Origin: Chelydra serpentina
Taxonomy: Eukaryota > Chordata > Testudines > Chelydridae
DNA length: 64,000 nt
Direction: 5' to 3'
Assembly: GCA_037349315.1 (NCBI GenBank)
Contig: JBAIAC010000027.1
Span: 12,901,501 to 12,965,500, forward strand
Shown here: positions 47,063 through 58,675 of the stretch, piece by piece
Layout: every line of letters starts with the position of its first letter
How positions within the stretch are numbered: the stretch's first letter is position 1
Made by a program: the position numbers and the translations under genes
The notes under the pieces: model-generated
The model's input: only the letters and a program-made list of their open reading frames with translations
What the model was told of the DNA's origin: nothing
Database searches by the model: none

Positions 47063-47981
47063 CGATGAAATGAAGCCTCCTCTAATAATAATGTTATAAA
47101 ATCCTCTGCTGCTAGGGTGACTTCTAAGAAATCTCATTTCTCTAGCACTCTGGATAGAGCTGGTTCTTTCGTGGCCTTTGCAAACCAGCAAGTGTCCACC
47201 ATTCCCAAAACTTAAGTCACCCACAGAAAGGGTCACTGAATGTCTTGCTGTCCTAGACCACCAGACCTGGATGACAGGAAGAGCTAGCTCAAGTGCGGAC
47301 AAGCCAACTGCCTAAGCGGCTTGGCTAACACCCCTTCCAGATCCCAAAACAAATGCTAGCAGCCAGTGCAACAGAAGCCTCAGAACCTCTTCCTTCTACT
47401 ACAGTATAGCTCAAAAGGAAACATGTTAAAAATATACCTGTCATGCTCCCAGGTAAACAGCTTTCTGCTTTGCATATACGCCAATGCACCTGCAGTCTCA
47501 AAACACTCTCTGCAAACACAAGTGCCCCAAAAGAGAAAGAAAATAGCAGCAAAAACAAACTTGCTGCTAGGCAATGGGGTGAAGGGAGCTTTCCCATTTT
47601 CCAAAAAAAACACAACAAAACCCACCCCAGAGCAGCAGCACAGAGAAACAACCCCACCAACAACCATGGTGCTCTTTCCTACCCGTCACATCTGTCTGTT
47701 TAGAGTTGATTGAACAACATTATTTCTCAGGCCGAGCTCTTGTCCGATGAGTTTAGCGTGAATTAGGGTTGCCATTTATTGGGGTTTCAATAATGAGATG
47801 CCTTTAACTAGAGGCCAGAAGCCACAGTCATTCTATCAGGTCCGAAAACAAGAGTACTGTGATTCCTTGCCATATAAAGACGGGCCAACTCAGCCCTTGC
47901 ATATTCCAGCATAGGTTACAGTTAATGAAGTTACACCCACCATACCAAGGTTCTGTTTGACCCAGAGCATATCGTGCAGGA
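47063..47981. other. Unclassified intergenic DNA
   Basis: Open frames on both strands around 47325-47713 (95-115 codons) lack recognisable domains. Nothing else seen. Confidence 0.45.
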
Positions 47982-48215
47982 GTGGCGAAACTGTGGCTCG
48001 CGAGCCACATGTGACTCTTTTACCATTGAAGTGTGGCTTGCAGAGCCCACACGTCTCCCCAATTCTCCACCTACCAGACTGGGGGGAGCGGGGCTCGGGA
48101 CCTTTGCCTTGCAGCAGGGTGGTGGGTTAGGGGCTTCTGCCCAGTGGGGAGCGGGTCTTGGGGTTTCTGCCCAGCAGGGAGGGGGATCTCAGGGCTTCAG
48201 CCCTGCAGGGCACAA
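47982..48215. mobile_element. hAT-like element, right end lost
   Basis: Starts GAGTGGCGAAACTGTGGCTC and GCGAGCCACATGTGACTC, a known style of hAT terminus in reptiles. The interior has repeated GGG(T/G)TTCTGCCCAG(C/T)(A/G)GGGAG modules and ends in GGGCTTCAGCCCTGCAGGGC without a matching inverted end. Confidence 0.55.
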
Positions 48216-48235
48216 GATCATGGCAAGGAGCTCAG

Positions 48236-48600
48236 TATCGTTATCCCAATTATACAGATGGAGAAACTGAGGCACATACTGGGTCAGACCAATAGTCCAT
48301 CTAGTAGTGGCCAGTGCGAGATGCTTCAGAAGGAATGAACAGAGCAAGGCAATTATTGAGTGATTTACCCCCTTGTCCAGTCCCAGCTGCTGGCAGTCAG
48401 CGATTTAGGGACACCCAGAGCATGGAGTTGCATCCCTGACCATCTTAGCTAATAACCATTGATGGGCACAGTGACCCAACTTGCCCAATGTCACCCACAG
48501 GCCAGTGGAACAGCCCAGAATCGAACCAATGTCTCCAGAGTCCCAGTCCAGTGCTTTATAACGCTACCTTGCTGTTCTGTATCATCTACCCATCAGCAGA
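48236..48600 (-). mobile_element. MIR-like SINE (reverse) split by a CR1 fragment
   Basis: Left part CAGATGGAGAAACTGAGGCAC and right part CAACTTGCCCAATGTCACCC with GAATCGAACCAATGTCTCC and CCAGTCCAGTGCTTTATAACG form one reverse SINE interrupted at 48277-48465. Confidence 0.75.
48277..48465 (+). mobile_element. CR1 LINE fragment inserted in a SINE
   Basis: ACTGGGTCAGACCAATAGTCC, GCGAGATGCTTCAGAAGGAATG, TAGGGACACCCAGAGCATGG and GACCATCTTAGCTAATAACC are characteristic of turtle CR1 3' regions. GGCACA flanks it on both sides (48271-48276 and 48465-48470). Confidence 0.7.
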
Positions 48601-48789
48601 TCGCTAAGTGTTTTACAAAGATTAATTTAACCTCAGCACCCCCCATAGAGTAAGCAAATAATATATACATTTTACAAATACAAAGTTAGGCGACAGACCT
48701 AATTTAGCAAAGCACTTCGCCATTGGCATCACTTTATATACATGAGACCGACCCAATGACTGCAATGGGAATAGAAGGGGTAAGAGCTT

Positions 48790-49060
48790 TACACTCAAAA
48801 CTTGAACCAAAAATGGCCTATTTTCTAAAACAAAACCATTTTGTGGAAAATTTCCACTCTTGCAATTGTCCAGGAAAACCTTTCAACGCTGAAAAAAAAA
48901 ATCAGTTTGTTTTCCCCCTTTTCCCAACAAAATGGAAAATGAAAAAAGGGGGGGAACAAAACTTTAATATGAGCAATTTGGAATTGCAGGTTTTTAATAG
49001 AAAACTGAGGGTTTCTTGTAAACTTACCTTTTTCCCCACCTGCTCTAAATGGGATTACTT
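48790..49060. repeat. AT-rich AAAATTTTCC-type repeat, reverse
   Basis: CCATTTTGTGGAAAATTTCC, CAACAAAATGGAAAATG and a CCACCTGCTCTAAATGGG end resemble the palindromic repeat at 15991 in reverse order. Boundaries are approximate. Confidence 0.45.
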
Positions 49061-49081
49061 ATGTGATTGAAGCTATACCTG

Positions 49082-49212
49082 TGTTTAAGTGTTGTGTTGT
49101 ATCAGAGGACTCAACAAATTGCACCGGGTCACAAAATGAGTCTATGGCAAGACTGGAACAGAGATCTGACTCCCTGTCCTCTACTTCAACCACTAAGCCA
49201 GGCCTCCCCAGA
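49082..49212 (-). mobile_element. MIR-like SINE fragment, reverse
   Basis: GCACCGGGTCACAAAATGAG, AACAGAGATCTGACTCCCTG and CTTCAACCACTAAGCCAGG are the reverse complement of the SINE body and tRNA-like head. Confidence 0.65.
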
Positions 49213-50208
49213 AATGCAGTTGATGGCACTTTGGAAATTCTTAATAAAATATCACAGAAGAGGGGATTTTCTGTTTGCCTTTTACTGACAAAACGTATGG
49301 CACTTGCGTGTCTTCTTTTCCTTTATTTCCTCCAAGGAGATGGGTAACTGGAGATTTTCGCAGCTGGATTTAGTGTGTTCAGAAGTGTTTCCAAGACACT
49401 TGTTAATACAGGCATATGTGCATCCAATCCTAAATAAGTGATAGCACTTTGATGAGGGTCTGTTCTACTCCAATCCCATGAAGGCCAGAAGTCAGAAGAA
49501 TGGGATAGCTCAGGCTTGCCTAGATTAACCCTCTCTTTTTCTTACTGGGCCAGAGTTTTGAATAGGTTTAAGAGACTACAACAGGAGCAAAGCAATAGAG
49601 GAGCAAGCCCATGGAAACAGCCCACGATTCTGAGGAGGGGGCATGTTGCAAAAAGGTGTGTGAAGGTGCACAGCTGCCTGGGTTAAAAAAAATTTTTTTT
49701 TTAAAAAGGCAAATTAATGTTTAAGATTCCAGTTATTCCACTTGAAAACCATTCACAGGAGAAGTGATGAGATGTGATAAATGAAAAGAACAAAGTCCAA
49801 GTAGGCTGTGTTATACGCAGTACTGTAATTAGCAGCTTGGCCTACAAGTTTGGGAAGCGGACTCCCTCTACTGTCTGAACGCTTCCTGCAGGGCCCCGAG
49901 CACACTGTATACTCTGTGCCTGAAAACATAAAGCTCTGTACAAAGACTATTTAAACTCATCCACATTGCCCTCTGCAGCACATCATCCAGTACTGCATGG
50001 CCAATAATTTCAATGGAAGCTTAGGCCTCTGACCTACGGGGCCTCCAAGCAAAAATAATGTTCGCTTTTGAACCATAAAATGCCTATGCTTCATTGCAGC
50101 CTGGCTGGAAAAATAAACCATTTCTATCAGGCCTTTCACAGGGAATACATGAAAACACTTAACTATAGTTTTAGCATGGAAAAATTCACTGACACTCTGT
50201 TAGTTACA
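49213..50208. other. Unclassified intergenic DNA
   Basis: A short AT run (AAAAAAAATTTTTTTTTTAAAAA-like) lies at about 49686-49706. No gene. Confidence 0.5.
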
Positions 50209-50400
50209 GGCCCGGTCCACACTTAAGACATATCAGAATAGTTCAGTTATTCGGGGGTGTGAAAAAACAGCCTTGACCAACATATCTCCGCCAGCATAGA
50301 CACAGCTATCCCAACAATAGAGTGTTCCAGTCAGCGTAGCTAATGTCATTCAGGCGTTCCTACAGGGCAGAAACACTCCTTGTGTTGGTGTATGCTACCA
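50209..50400. mobile_element. MITE fragment (GGCCCGGTCCACACTTA end)
   Basis: Starts CAGGCCCGGTCCACACTTAAG and contains CAGCATAGACACAGCTATCCC and GGTGTATGCTACC. It resembles the CTACAC-ended MITEs but lacks a matching right end. Confidence 0.5.
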
Positions 50401-51535
50401 TTGGCTTTGTAGCACAAACATAGCCACAGTCTCTTGCAGTTCAGAAATCCTCTGCACGTCTGGGATAGCATAGTTATTTGAGATGGAAAGAAACCTAGTC
50501 ACCCTTCTGAATCCTGCAAAAACATTCCCTCCGGCTTGGGGCATATACAGGGACCCGTCCCTTGAAAGTTTGATCCTCAGGGACAAAGGACAAGGACGAT
50601 AATAACTGCAATGACTTTGAAAGCGCTCAAGTTGAAGACCATGAAACCGCACCAACACCAGTGGCATCTGAAATTGCTGCTGTACCTTAGACCCCACGAG
50701 GATCTCTCCAGCGAAGGCTTTCGGTCATCAGGCATGACTTTGGGCTTTTGTGGAGTTGCACTAATGCGGCATTTAACCCAGCTCCAGGTTTGCCATAGTT
50801 AAACAGGGAGCCTGCTGCTTCTTGTTGTAGTTATGTCTATGGAAAAACAAAAAAACAAAAATCAGCATGGAACACACAGTCAACAAAAAGGAGACACCCT
50901 GGGCCCCGGTGAGGTCTGGGAGCAACAATATTAAACTTCATCATAAGCGCTTGTCACAGGAAAAGTCTTCTATTTTGTGCACACGTATCTGACAGTACAA
51001 TGAGAGCCGGATCCAAAGTGGGACACTACCGTAACTCAAATAATGATGATTTGATACAGTAGTCTAAATAGACATGATCAAGGAGCCTTAGAGGAAGCAT
51101 GGGAACACCATGGAAAGCGTGTGTGTGTGTGTGTTTAAATATTATGTACACACACACATTTCTTCTTAACCACAGTATTTTTGCTGAAGATTATCTTCAA
51201 AGAAACACAAGTAAATTAGTATGTCCCTCCCGTATTCAGTGGACCCCATTACAAAGCTCCAAGTGTTCTATAAGCAGCGAAAATATAGTTAAGTGGAATA
51301 TGAGTTAGTTCAAACCACAGTGATGCTAATAACGTTGCTCCGACAATAAGATACTGCTCCAGGAAACAGCCTGCGAGCATCACAGTGGTAAGTGCACAAA
51401 GCCACCACAAGTTGCCGCGGAGGGTATCCAGCTACGCAGTTTGCAATAATGCCAGCGAATGGTGAATGATACAGCTGTAATAGTCACATAAACTACACAG
51501 AGGCCAAGGGTCTGAATTGTGAGCTCTATCCAACA
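50401..51535. other. Unclassified intergenic DNA with a short (GT)n
   Basis: (GT)8 at 51119-51134. No gene recognised. Confidence 0.5.
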
Positions 51536-51660
51536 CCAGATAGTGGATCTCAGGACTTTGGGCTTCTCTTCCTGGCTCTGCCACTGACTTGCTGTTGCCT
51601 TGGGTGCATCACTTCCCCTGTCTCTGTCTCCATTAACCCTCCTGTGAAGCAGGGGATGTT
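51536..51660 (+). mobile_element. MIR-like SINE fragment
   Basis: GGCTCTGCCACTGACTTGCTG, GCCTTGGGTGCATCACTTCCC and CTGTCTCTGTCTCCATTAACC are the forward SINE body. Confidence 0.65.
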
Positions 51661-51839
51661 TCTGGTCAACTTCACACAAGGCGTTGAGGGGCTTTAGCTT
51701 TATACCAACCACTCCTGAGACCCTCCCTGGCTAAAAGCAGCTGCTCAGGTCCAGCGACACACTAGAGTGGAAGGCAGAGAACAGCTGTTGACTCTCTAGC
51801 CAGCCTTACAGAGCAGTGCCCCGCCCAGGGGCCGCTGAG

Positions 51840-52525
51840 GTTGTCCACACTTCGGGGCTGTGTTCAAGGGGCCGCTCATTTGTATGCTTTTGGCGCCATC
51901 TAGTGGCTCGAGCACCAGACAGCACCTAAGTTCCATTAGCAGCCGGTGGCAGCTTCCAGACGCCTCGTTTGCTCGAGGCGATGAGTTAATTGGGGAGGAG
52001 CGGGAAGAGGCCCGGCCAAGCCTCATGTATGCAGGTGCTGGCTTCATAGCCCAGGCTGAGGCGCGGCCAATGTACCCCCGCCCTGGCTGTTCTCCGGCGT
52101 TTTCCCACGGTCCCCACTCCCCGTGTGGAGCCCGCCGGCATGCAGGGTCCTGGCTTGCACCTGGGCTCCCCTGGAGGGAAACGTCTCGGCCCCGGGGCGG
52201 TGCATGGCGAGAACAAGGGGCAGGGTCTCCATTCGCCCCCGCAGCAAAGTCCCCCGCCCCGCCGGCTAGGGAGTGGCAGCGCTTGCTTTGGGGGTGACCC
52301 CCCCCCTTGGTGGGGAGGGGGGCGGCAGGAGCTGTGGGGCGTGAACACAAACGTCAGCCCCTTACCAGAGCAAAGGGGGGTTTCGGAGACCCCCCGCCCG
52401 CGGCTGCCTCCTCTGCTTGTTCCTCTGCCGGCTTCTGCTCGTTGCGTCCCTCACTCAGCAATTTGCACCCGGGCCAGGCAGCTGTGAGGCGGCGGCTGCT
52501 CAGCCCCGGCCCTCTGCCCTACCCC
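51840..52525. promoter_or_regulatory. CpG-rich island, possible orphan promoter
   Basis: GC about 65 percent with dense CpG (by hand roughly 55 in 690 bases, observed/expected near 0.7), against CpG-poor surroundings. No exon or transcript recognised on either strand; frames up to 184 codons on both strands are compositional. It lies about 6 kb past the AUTS2 poly(A) site. It may be an orphan CpG island or an alternative promoter for an unseen transcript. Confidence 0.55.
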
Positions 52526-52959
52526 CAGGGCCGGCTCCAGGCACCAGCCGACCAAGCATGTGCTTGGGGCGGCACCTGCAGGGGGGACGGCACTGAGGGG
52601 TTTTTTTAATTAATTTTTTTTTTAATTTAACAACAACCAAAAAAATCACTCTTCCCGGCCCCGGCTGGGGGAGCGGGGAGGCGGGCATGCCGCCCTCCCC
52701 GCCAGCGCCGGGGCAGCGGGGAACGGCCGTGCCGCGCTCCCCGCCCGGGAGAGCGGGGCCGTGGGTGAGCCGCTTTCCCTGCTGGGGCAGCGGGAACGCA
52801 GGCGAGCCGCTCTCCTCGCCGGGGCCCGGCCGGGGCAGCGAGGGACGGCCGTGCTGCGCTCCCCACCGGTGCCCTGGCTGGGGGAGCGGCGGGCTGGAGG
52901 AGGGGCGGCGGCCGGCGGCTTTTTTGCCTGGGGCGGCAAAAAAGCCAGAGCCGGCCCTG
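52526..52959. mobile_element. GC-rich hAT-type element (CAGGGCCGGCTCCAGG ends)
   Basis: 434 bases with inverted ends CAGGGCCGGCTC / GAGCCGGCCCTG. Contains a (T)n/AATT patch (52602-52628) and repeated GGGG(A/C)AGCGGG modules with GCTTTTTTGCC / GGCAAAAAAGC near the right end. Target duplication is not clear in the C-rich flanks. The long frames on both strands are compositional. Confidence 0.75.
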
Positions 52960-54599
52960 GCCCCGCCCCCCCAACACAATCCGCAACTAGCCCAGTTTGG
53001 TCACCATGTGCCTGGTGCCATCCCAGACTCTCCGATCTTGGCCCTACCCCAGGGGGGCCTTACTGGGGGAACTCCGTCCCCTTCCAGTGCATTCTTCTCC
53101 CAAGGCCTCCGGGCACGGGCAGGAGGAATTGTACCAACTCCGGCCAGCGTTGGCGCTTGGCCAACAAGACAGTCAAGGTCCAATGGAGGTACACGTCGAG
53201 CGTGGATGTAGAAGAGCCAAATGCTCTGCTGGTGTAAAATTAGGCCCCGCCCTGGCTGTCAGTGGAACAGGAGCATCGCCCAGTAGATATTCTGACCCCC
53301 TTTTTCCTTAATGCCCAAACCAAATGAAACTGCCCACACCGTGATGGCTACATTTTAATCTTAGGCGAGCCCTCTCCAAAGCCAGGGAGTGGACCCAAGA
53401 AATGGAGGCTCTTAGGAGCTAGTAGCCGATGGAGGCTTTGAGCAGCACAGAGGTGCTGGGTCACGCTGTTTACACGACTTGAAGGGAAAGACATGCCTTT
53501 CTCTTTAAAATCATGCTACAGTCTGTTGATAGGCTGTCACCGTCTATGCCTGGGTTGGGGCAAAGCAGCTTTCAAGCTGGCCAATGGATGATTCTCTTTA
53601 TTTGGGGGAATTCCCTTCATTGTGGCTGGGTCCTCCATCACTCCTGCCTGGGCCCTGCATTAAAAGGAGGCAAGGCGAGGTCACCCCTAGCCTGGATGGT
53701 CACCGGCTGCCACAGCAGCCGTACGCCTGCTCTGTTTTGCACCAGGGGATGGCATGGCTCCTCCAAGAGCAGGGGGAAGTATAAGGGTAACTTATAGCCA
53801 CATTCATCTCACCCTTACCTGGATTTGCGCTGAATGTAGGCAGCTGGGCCCCCATCCGGACTATATTTAAATCTCTGTTCACGCTACCCTCTTGTGGTGT
53901 CTCTAAAGAATGACACCTTAATTTGAGAGGACAAAATAAATCCAACCCTACTTGGGCATTCCGCTGTACCAAACTCCAATAAAATATTACTTTCTGGGGG
54001 AGAGCAGCACCTTAGCTCCAGGAATCTGCCTCAGGTCCTTCAACACCACCACTAGTATACTTTCCATTTCTATTGTATCTTCCACCCAGGACGCCCAAAG
54101 CACTTTTCAGGTATCAGTGAGTGATTCTGTCTGCGCGCGCTGCCCTGCCACTAATTTCTTATCCTTGGGAAAATTAGCAACTGCTTCTCCTCTCTAAAGC
54201 TCTGAATGACTTAGGACCTTCCTTCCTACAGCAACAACCACTTTCCCCCTGCCATAGGGACTGGTCAATAGAGAGGCTCATATGGGAGCCTGATTGGCAT
54301 CAAAGAAAGGGAACTGCTGGCCCGGTGTTTGCTGTGAATAACCTCAGCTTTAGATTCCATTGCCCGCGCCACCGCCGAGCTATTCAATAGTGACTAGCGA
54401 TTTGTCATGGTCAATTTTGGGTCCTCAACATGAGACACTGTGAAAGGGTCTAGTCCTCAGAAAGTGCTGAGCACTCACACTCTGCAAACCAGGCCCCTTC
54501 AAGGCATTTCAGGTTGGATAAGCCCAAAATCACTAGCCACAGCTGAAAATTCAGGGCTTTAATCTGAAATATCCTGTAGACTTGGCCTATCCATGTACC
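52960..54599. other. Unclassified intergenic DNA
   Basis: GC-rich tail to about 53270, then ordinary sequence. Frames of 104-174 codons around 52.7-53.3 kb overlap the hAT element and are not called. Nothing else recognised. Confidence 0.45.
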
Positions 54600-54765
54600 C
54601 AGGGTCAGATTTCTAAAAATATTTAGGTGCCTATAGACGCAGACTGGCATCTCACTAGATGCCTATCATACCTTCCGAAATCTGCATCCTAGGCTTTCAG
54701 GGCTTGATTCAACTCCCACCGAAGTCAAAGAAAATCTCCCATTGACTTCAATGGGACCTGGATCA
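54600..54765. mobile_element. Short palindromic element (GGTCAGATTTCTAAAAATATTTAGG)
   Basis: GTCAGATTTCTAAAAATATT, AGGTGCCTATAGACGCAGAC, then AATCTCCCATTGACTTCAATGG near the right. It matches one half of a palindromic MITE style with GGCACCT repeats and a CCCATTGA/TCAATGGG centre. Confidence 0.55.
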
Positions 54766-55440
54766 GGGCTTCAAGGAGGAAAAAAGCAGGCTGAGAGCTG
54801 TTTGTGATTAAGGTAATATTTGATACCTGATATTTGAGTTTCCGCTTAACTGTTGCTTAATTATTTTCTGTCCTAGTGTGCAAAGCAGCTGCTGCCATCT
54901 TGCTTGTGATTGTATTTTACATTTATGGCAAAGATGCCTAGAGCCTAGGATAGGCTTAAAAAAAAAAAATCTAAATAAACAGACCGCTAGATTGTGACTT
55001 GGTTTGAACTCTCAGACATGTCAATAACTTTCAAATCCATGCTGGGAACTATACTATATTGTATCTGCCCTCCATAAATTACCGACAGCATGATTACAAC
55101 CCTTTATCAACTCAAACAGGTTAATCATTTCTACCTCTCCAATAAATGCTGCACTAAGCTTGGCCTCTACTGTATTATCCTCTAAAAAAAGGAAGGATCA
55201 GGCTGCCTGGAGTTCCATCACACTATTTCCAGAAGCAAATCTAGGGCCCCTTTAAGCTGTTTTAGTTCTGCTGGTAATTTTACATCACTGGAGCCCATTG
55301 TGTTTAAATAAATACAATGGACTCTTCCTTTCATTTTAACAGATGGTTTTCTTGTAAAAATCACTACAATCCAGAGCACGAGCACGCTGGGTGGGGGCGT
55401 GGAGGGGACACAGAGTAGATGGAGAGTAGGTTCTGAGTAG
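54766..55440. other. Unclassified intergenic DNA
   Basis: Nothing recognised. Confidence 0.5.
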
Positions 55441-55545
55441 AAACTTAGAAGTCCTGATTTCCTACAGGGCTCTAACACTTACCTCACCTTCCTGAGTCTG
55501 CTCATCTGTAAAATGGGGATAATGACACAGTAGAATCCCCATTAC
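55441..55545 (+). mobile_element. MIR-like SINE fragment
   Basis: GAGTCTGCTCATCTGTAAAATGGGGATAATGAC (in parts) is the canonical SINE tail; the body upstream is decayed. Confidence 0.7.
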
Positions 55546-58074
55546 TTGAAGGCTTTGGGTACCACCAAATATGATTATCAGAGCATGGAGAGGCACTATC
55601 AGGCAGCTAGAAAGGAGGGTTTGGACAGCAAGGGGTTTATATAGTCCTTTGTTCTGCAGTTTGTTGCTTAAGTGCCCATCACTATTGCTCCCAAGTGGGT
55701 GCATTTAATATAGATGCCTGACCTGCACTATGCAGATGGGTTTATTCTCTCTGGCAGGCAACTATCTTACATTTTGCAGTAATAATTTTAATGCATCGTA
55801 TATAGCAAGGGATTGGGCTGGGATCAAAAGCAGAAGAAAACTGAGCAGCATATGTGAGAGTCATGCTGAAAATGGAATGTGATTTAGATTGCACACCACC
55901 TCTCTCAGTATGTGTCTGTGTCTGTGTAATGCCTACAACAATAGGGCCACAACCTCCACACAATCTAGATACATAGTAAGAGAGGGATTATAAGACCTTT
56001 AGGGCAGAATCTAAGTAGACAAGACAATGCATGGAAGAAAAGTATTAGCTGTATTTTACAGATGGAGAATTGGGGCATAAAATGATTAAGCAAGTCAACT
56101 ATTTTTTAAATGGAATACTGCTAAAACTCTATTACCCTGTTCCAGCACCTCAAGCAGTATTCAGCAGAAATAACCTGCATGTGTAGAGAGTTAGAGTACA
56201 CAGTCTTGCTCCCGCATGGTATCAAGATATATATTTATGTAGCAAGCCACGTTCGTAGAGAATGAAAACACTAGCAAAAATCTTAACAAACCTTCACTTG
56301 TCTTTCCTTGAGTCCAGTTTTCACTACCCCATTTGGATGGAGGCAATAAGGAATAAAAACCTACCATAAATGGCTAGGGTCTTTGGGAAAAAAAATCAAC
56401 CCAAAATTATAATTATTGCATATTAGCGGCTTTAACTGTAATAAGCTATTAAAGGAACCATCATCAGCAAAAAGGCCAAGAGTAAATTACAGTATCAATA
56501 AGGTTTGGATAGCAGCAAACCAGACACCTAGTAATCAAAGACAATGAAGAGAATTAGATGATAAAATACGAGAGGAACAAGATAAATATTGCATCAGGGA
56601 CCAAATGCTATGACTGCTCTCAAATAAATCACTTCCTATACATGCTGCATTATTTGACATCCCAGTTGGTGGTGTGACGAAATCTGCAAAACATCAAACT
56701 ACTGGGAGGGAGTTTGACAAAGGAATCCAAGACAGCGTGTTGTGTGGGCATAGTAGACCATTGACACAAGGATGTTCTACGCTTGGAGTGTTTCATGCTC
56801 TATGATACATGATACTCTTTCGGTCCATTTAATTTTCACAGCTATTTGTACTGGGCTTTGCATAAACCTTATTGCTTTAACGTTAGGTAGTCCAAAAATA
56901 GGATTTAAGAGAGGTGGGTCTTGAATGGAGAAACTCTGCTAAAATGATTAATTTGTCTACAGCAGCTGCTAACTTCTCCATTTCAGACTTTTAGTTTAAA
57001 AACATATTAAATTTCATTTCATCTCTTATATGTAAGGGCACATTCTTGTGTGTGCCACACCTGATAAAGATTGAGTGTCCACTGGCTTCAGTAGAAAGTG
57101 AGGGTCATCAACAGGAACATACTTTGCACCTCACATGACTGGGATCATAGTTTATACAATCAGTCAGGGATCAACCTTTCTTCCATTGAAATCATTGAGA
57201 AAGCTCCCATGACTCTTAGCAAAGTGCTCTCTGGGATATGTCTGGAAGAAAGACTCTACATAAATGTAAGGTCATTAGGCATTGCTCGCTCTGAGATCCC
57301 TTCCCCGTGGATTTGTGCACGTAGATGCTTCAATTTCCACAAGCTTCCTTCAGTAGTCTCCATTCTTCCGAATCCATCTAGGACTCTGGCTTCCTTCAGA
57401 AAGTCAGAATGATTTTTAATTATACGCATGCAAAAGACCAAGACCGTTTTCTTACAAAGAAAAAAGGAAGCAATTTTGTTTCATTATGCAACAACTGTAC
57501 ATGCTGCTGAGAATATGCAGAGTTCACACAAAGTTGAATTTTAAATAAGTGATAGGGCCATCGTTTGCTCTTAGTTACACAGGTGAAAATCCAGCATTAC
57601 ATGCGTTAAACATCAGATTTACATGAGTGTAACAGTAGAATTTGGACAATAACGTTTCACGGGAGGAAAGATATACAGTACAAGAATATGATTTGACCAG
57701 CAAAATGACTTGCACGTATGCTTGTATGCACCAATTGTATACAGCAATTATGCTTACAACGAGAGATGTGCTGTGTGTATTAGAGAGGGAGGACAGATTT
57801 ATTAGGTCTTGTTCAAGATGACAAATTACAGCATCACAATTACTCCTGCCAAAAGTTACCTGGTTAAAGGCTTGCAAAGGGCTTCTAACAAATGCGGACT
57901 AAAAACCTGAAAAATTACAACAGAAAAGAGCAGTGCTAAGTGGGGCTGAACCATTTTTAAGCCATAAAAAAATATTCATGTACAGATTAAAAACAATCTC
58001 CTATGAACTGACATTTCTCATGCAAAATATGCACAAAATGTTAATTTTAATGGATGGAAAACATTTGAGGTCAT
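55546..58074. other. Unclassified intergenic DNA downstream of AUTS2
   Basis: At about 55985-56100 GATTATAAGACCTTTAGGGC and TTTTACAGATGGAGAATTGG are reverse SINE scraps. The rest is AT-rich without recognised repeats or genes. Confidence 0.45.
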
Positions 58075-58250
58075 ATCCTCAGCTGGTGTAAATCGGCAAC
58101 ACTTCAGTGACTTGAGAGGAAGTGTGCCAGTTTACACGAGAGCTCCAATTCAGCAAGGTACTTAAGCACCTGCCTAACTTTGAGCACCTGATTAATGGCA
58201 CCAGCTTCACTTAAGAGTAAGGTAGGCATTCAAATACCTTGCACAATTGG
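58075..58250. repeat. Two adjacent palindromic-family fragments
   Basis: CCTCAGCTGGTGTAAATCGGC with GCCAGTTTACACGAG is one decayed palindrome (58078-58142). CCAATTCAGCAAGGTACTTA with TACCTTGCACAATTGGG is another (58146-58252). Both types are common in turtle-like genomes. Confidence 0.55.
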
Positions 58251-58252
58251 GA

Positions 58253-58559
58253 CTTCACTGAAGATCTGTCCTCTTTTTTTCTCCCTCCTTATAATACCAG
58301 GGTTATTTCTACAGTGTGGCCCATAGAGGGTTTCTTCTTCTATATTTTTCTCATGGCTGATTATTTCTTAGGAACAAAAGCCCAGTCTTGGGAGGAAATC
58401 TGATTTCTTCCCTATAGCAATGATGGGGCACTCCACACAAAGAAGCACCTGGCGGTTTAGTTCACATTTTTTAATAACATGGCACAATTTACATTACACA
58501 AGTCTTCGCTGATGAGGAAACATGCTGAAGATTCAGAGCCGCTTCACTTTTCTTTTCAC
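58253..58559. other. Region just past the AUTS2 poly(A) site
   Basis: About 300 bases with no recognised repeat; may belong to a longer 3' UTR if the distal ATTAAA at 58475-58470 is used. Confidence 0.4.
58470..58475 (-). terminator. AUTS2: Alternative distal poly(A) signal ATTAAA
   Basis: ATTAAA on the minus strand about 110 bases beyond the AATAAA at 58584-58579. Use of this site would extend the 3' UTR to about 58450. The intervening sequence also lacks recognisable repeats, so a longer UTR is possible. Confidence 0.3.
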
Positions 58560-58578
58560 ATAGGATCTAGAAAGGACT

Positions 58579-58584
58579 TTTATT
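58579..58584 (-). terminator. AUTS2: Probable AUTS2 poly(A) signal AATAAA
   Basis: TTTATT on the plus strand is AATAAA on the transcript strand, about 1.81 kb past the stop codon. Other candidates are AATAAA at 59215-59210 and 58994-58989 (earlier) and ATTAAA at 58475-58470 (later). Choice among them needs 3'-end reads. Confidence 0.5.
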
Positions 58585-58675
58585 ACATACAGGATAAACA
58601 GCAAAAAGGTTTGTATATAACAATCTCTTTACAATACTGAAAGCTACCACTACGGTTCCAGTGTACATATTCTTC

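Noticed and set aside
51796..53237. Open frames up to 184 codons on both strands
   Set aside because: They lie in a CpG-rich island and a hAT element with inverted ends; frames appear on both strands and contain only low-complexity proline, glycine and arginine.
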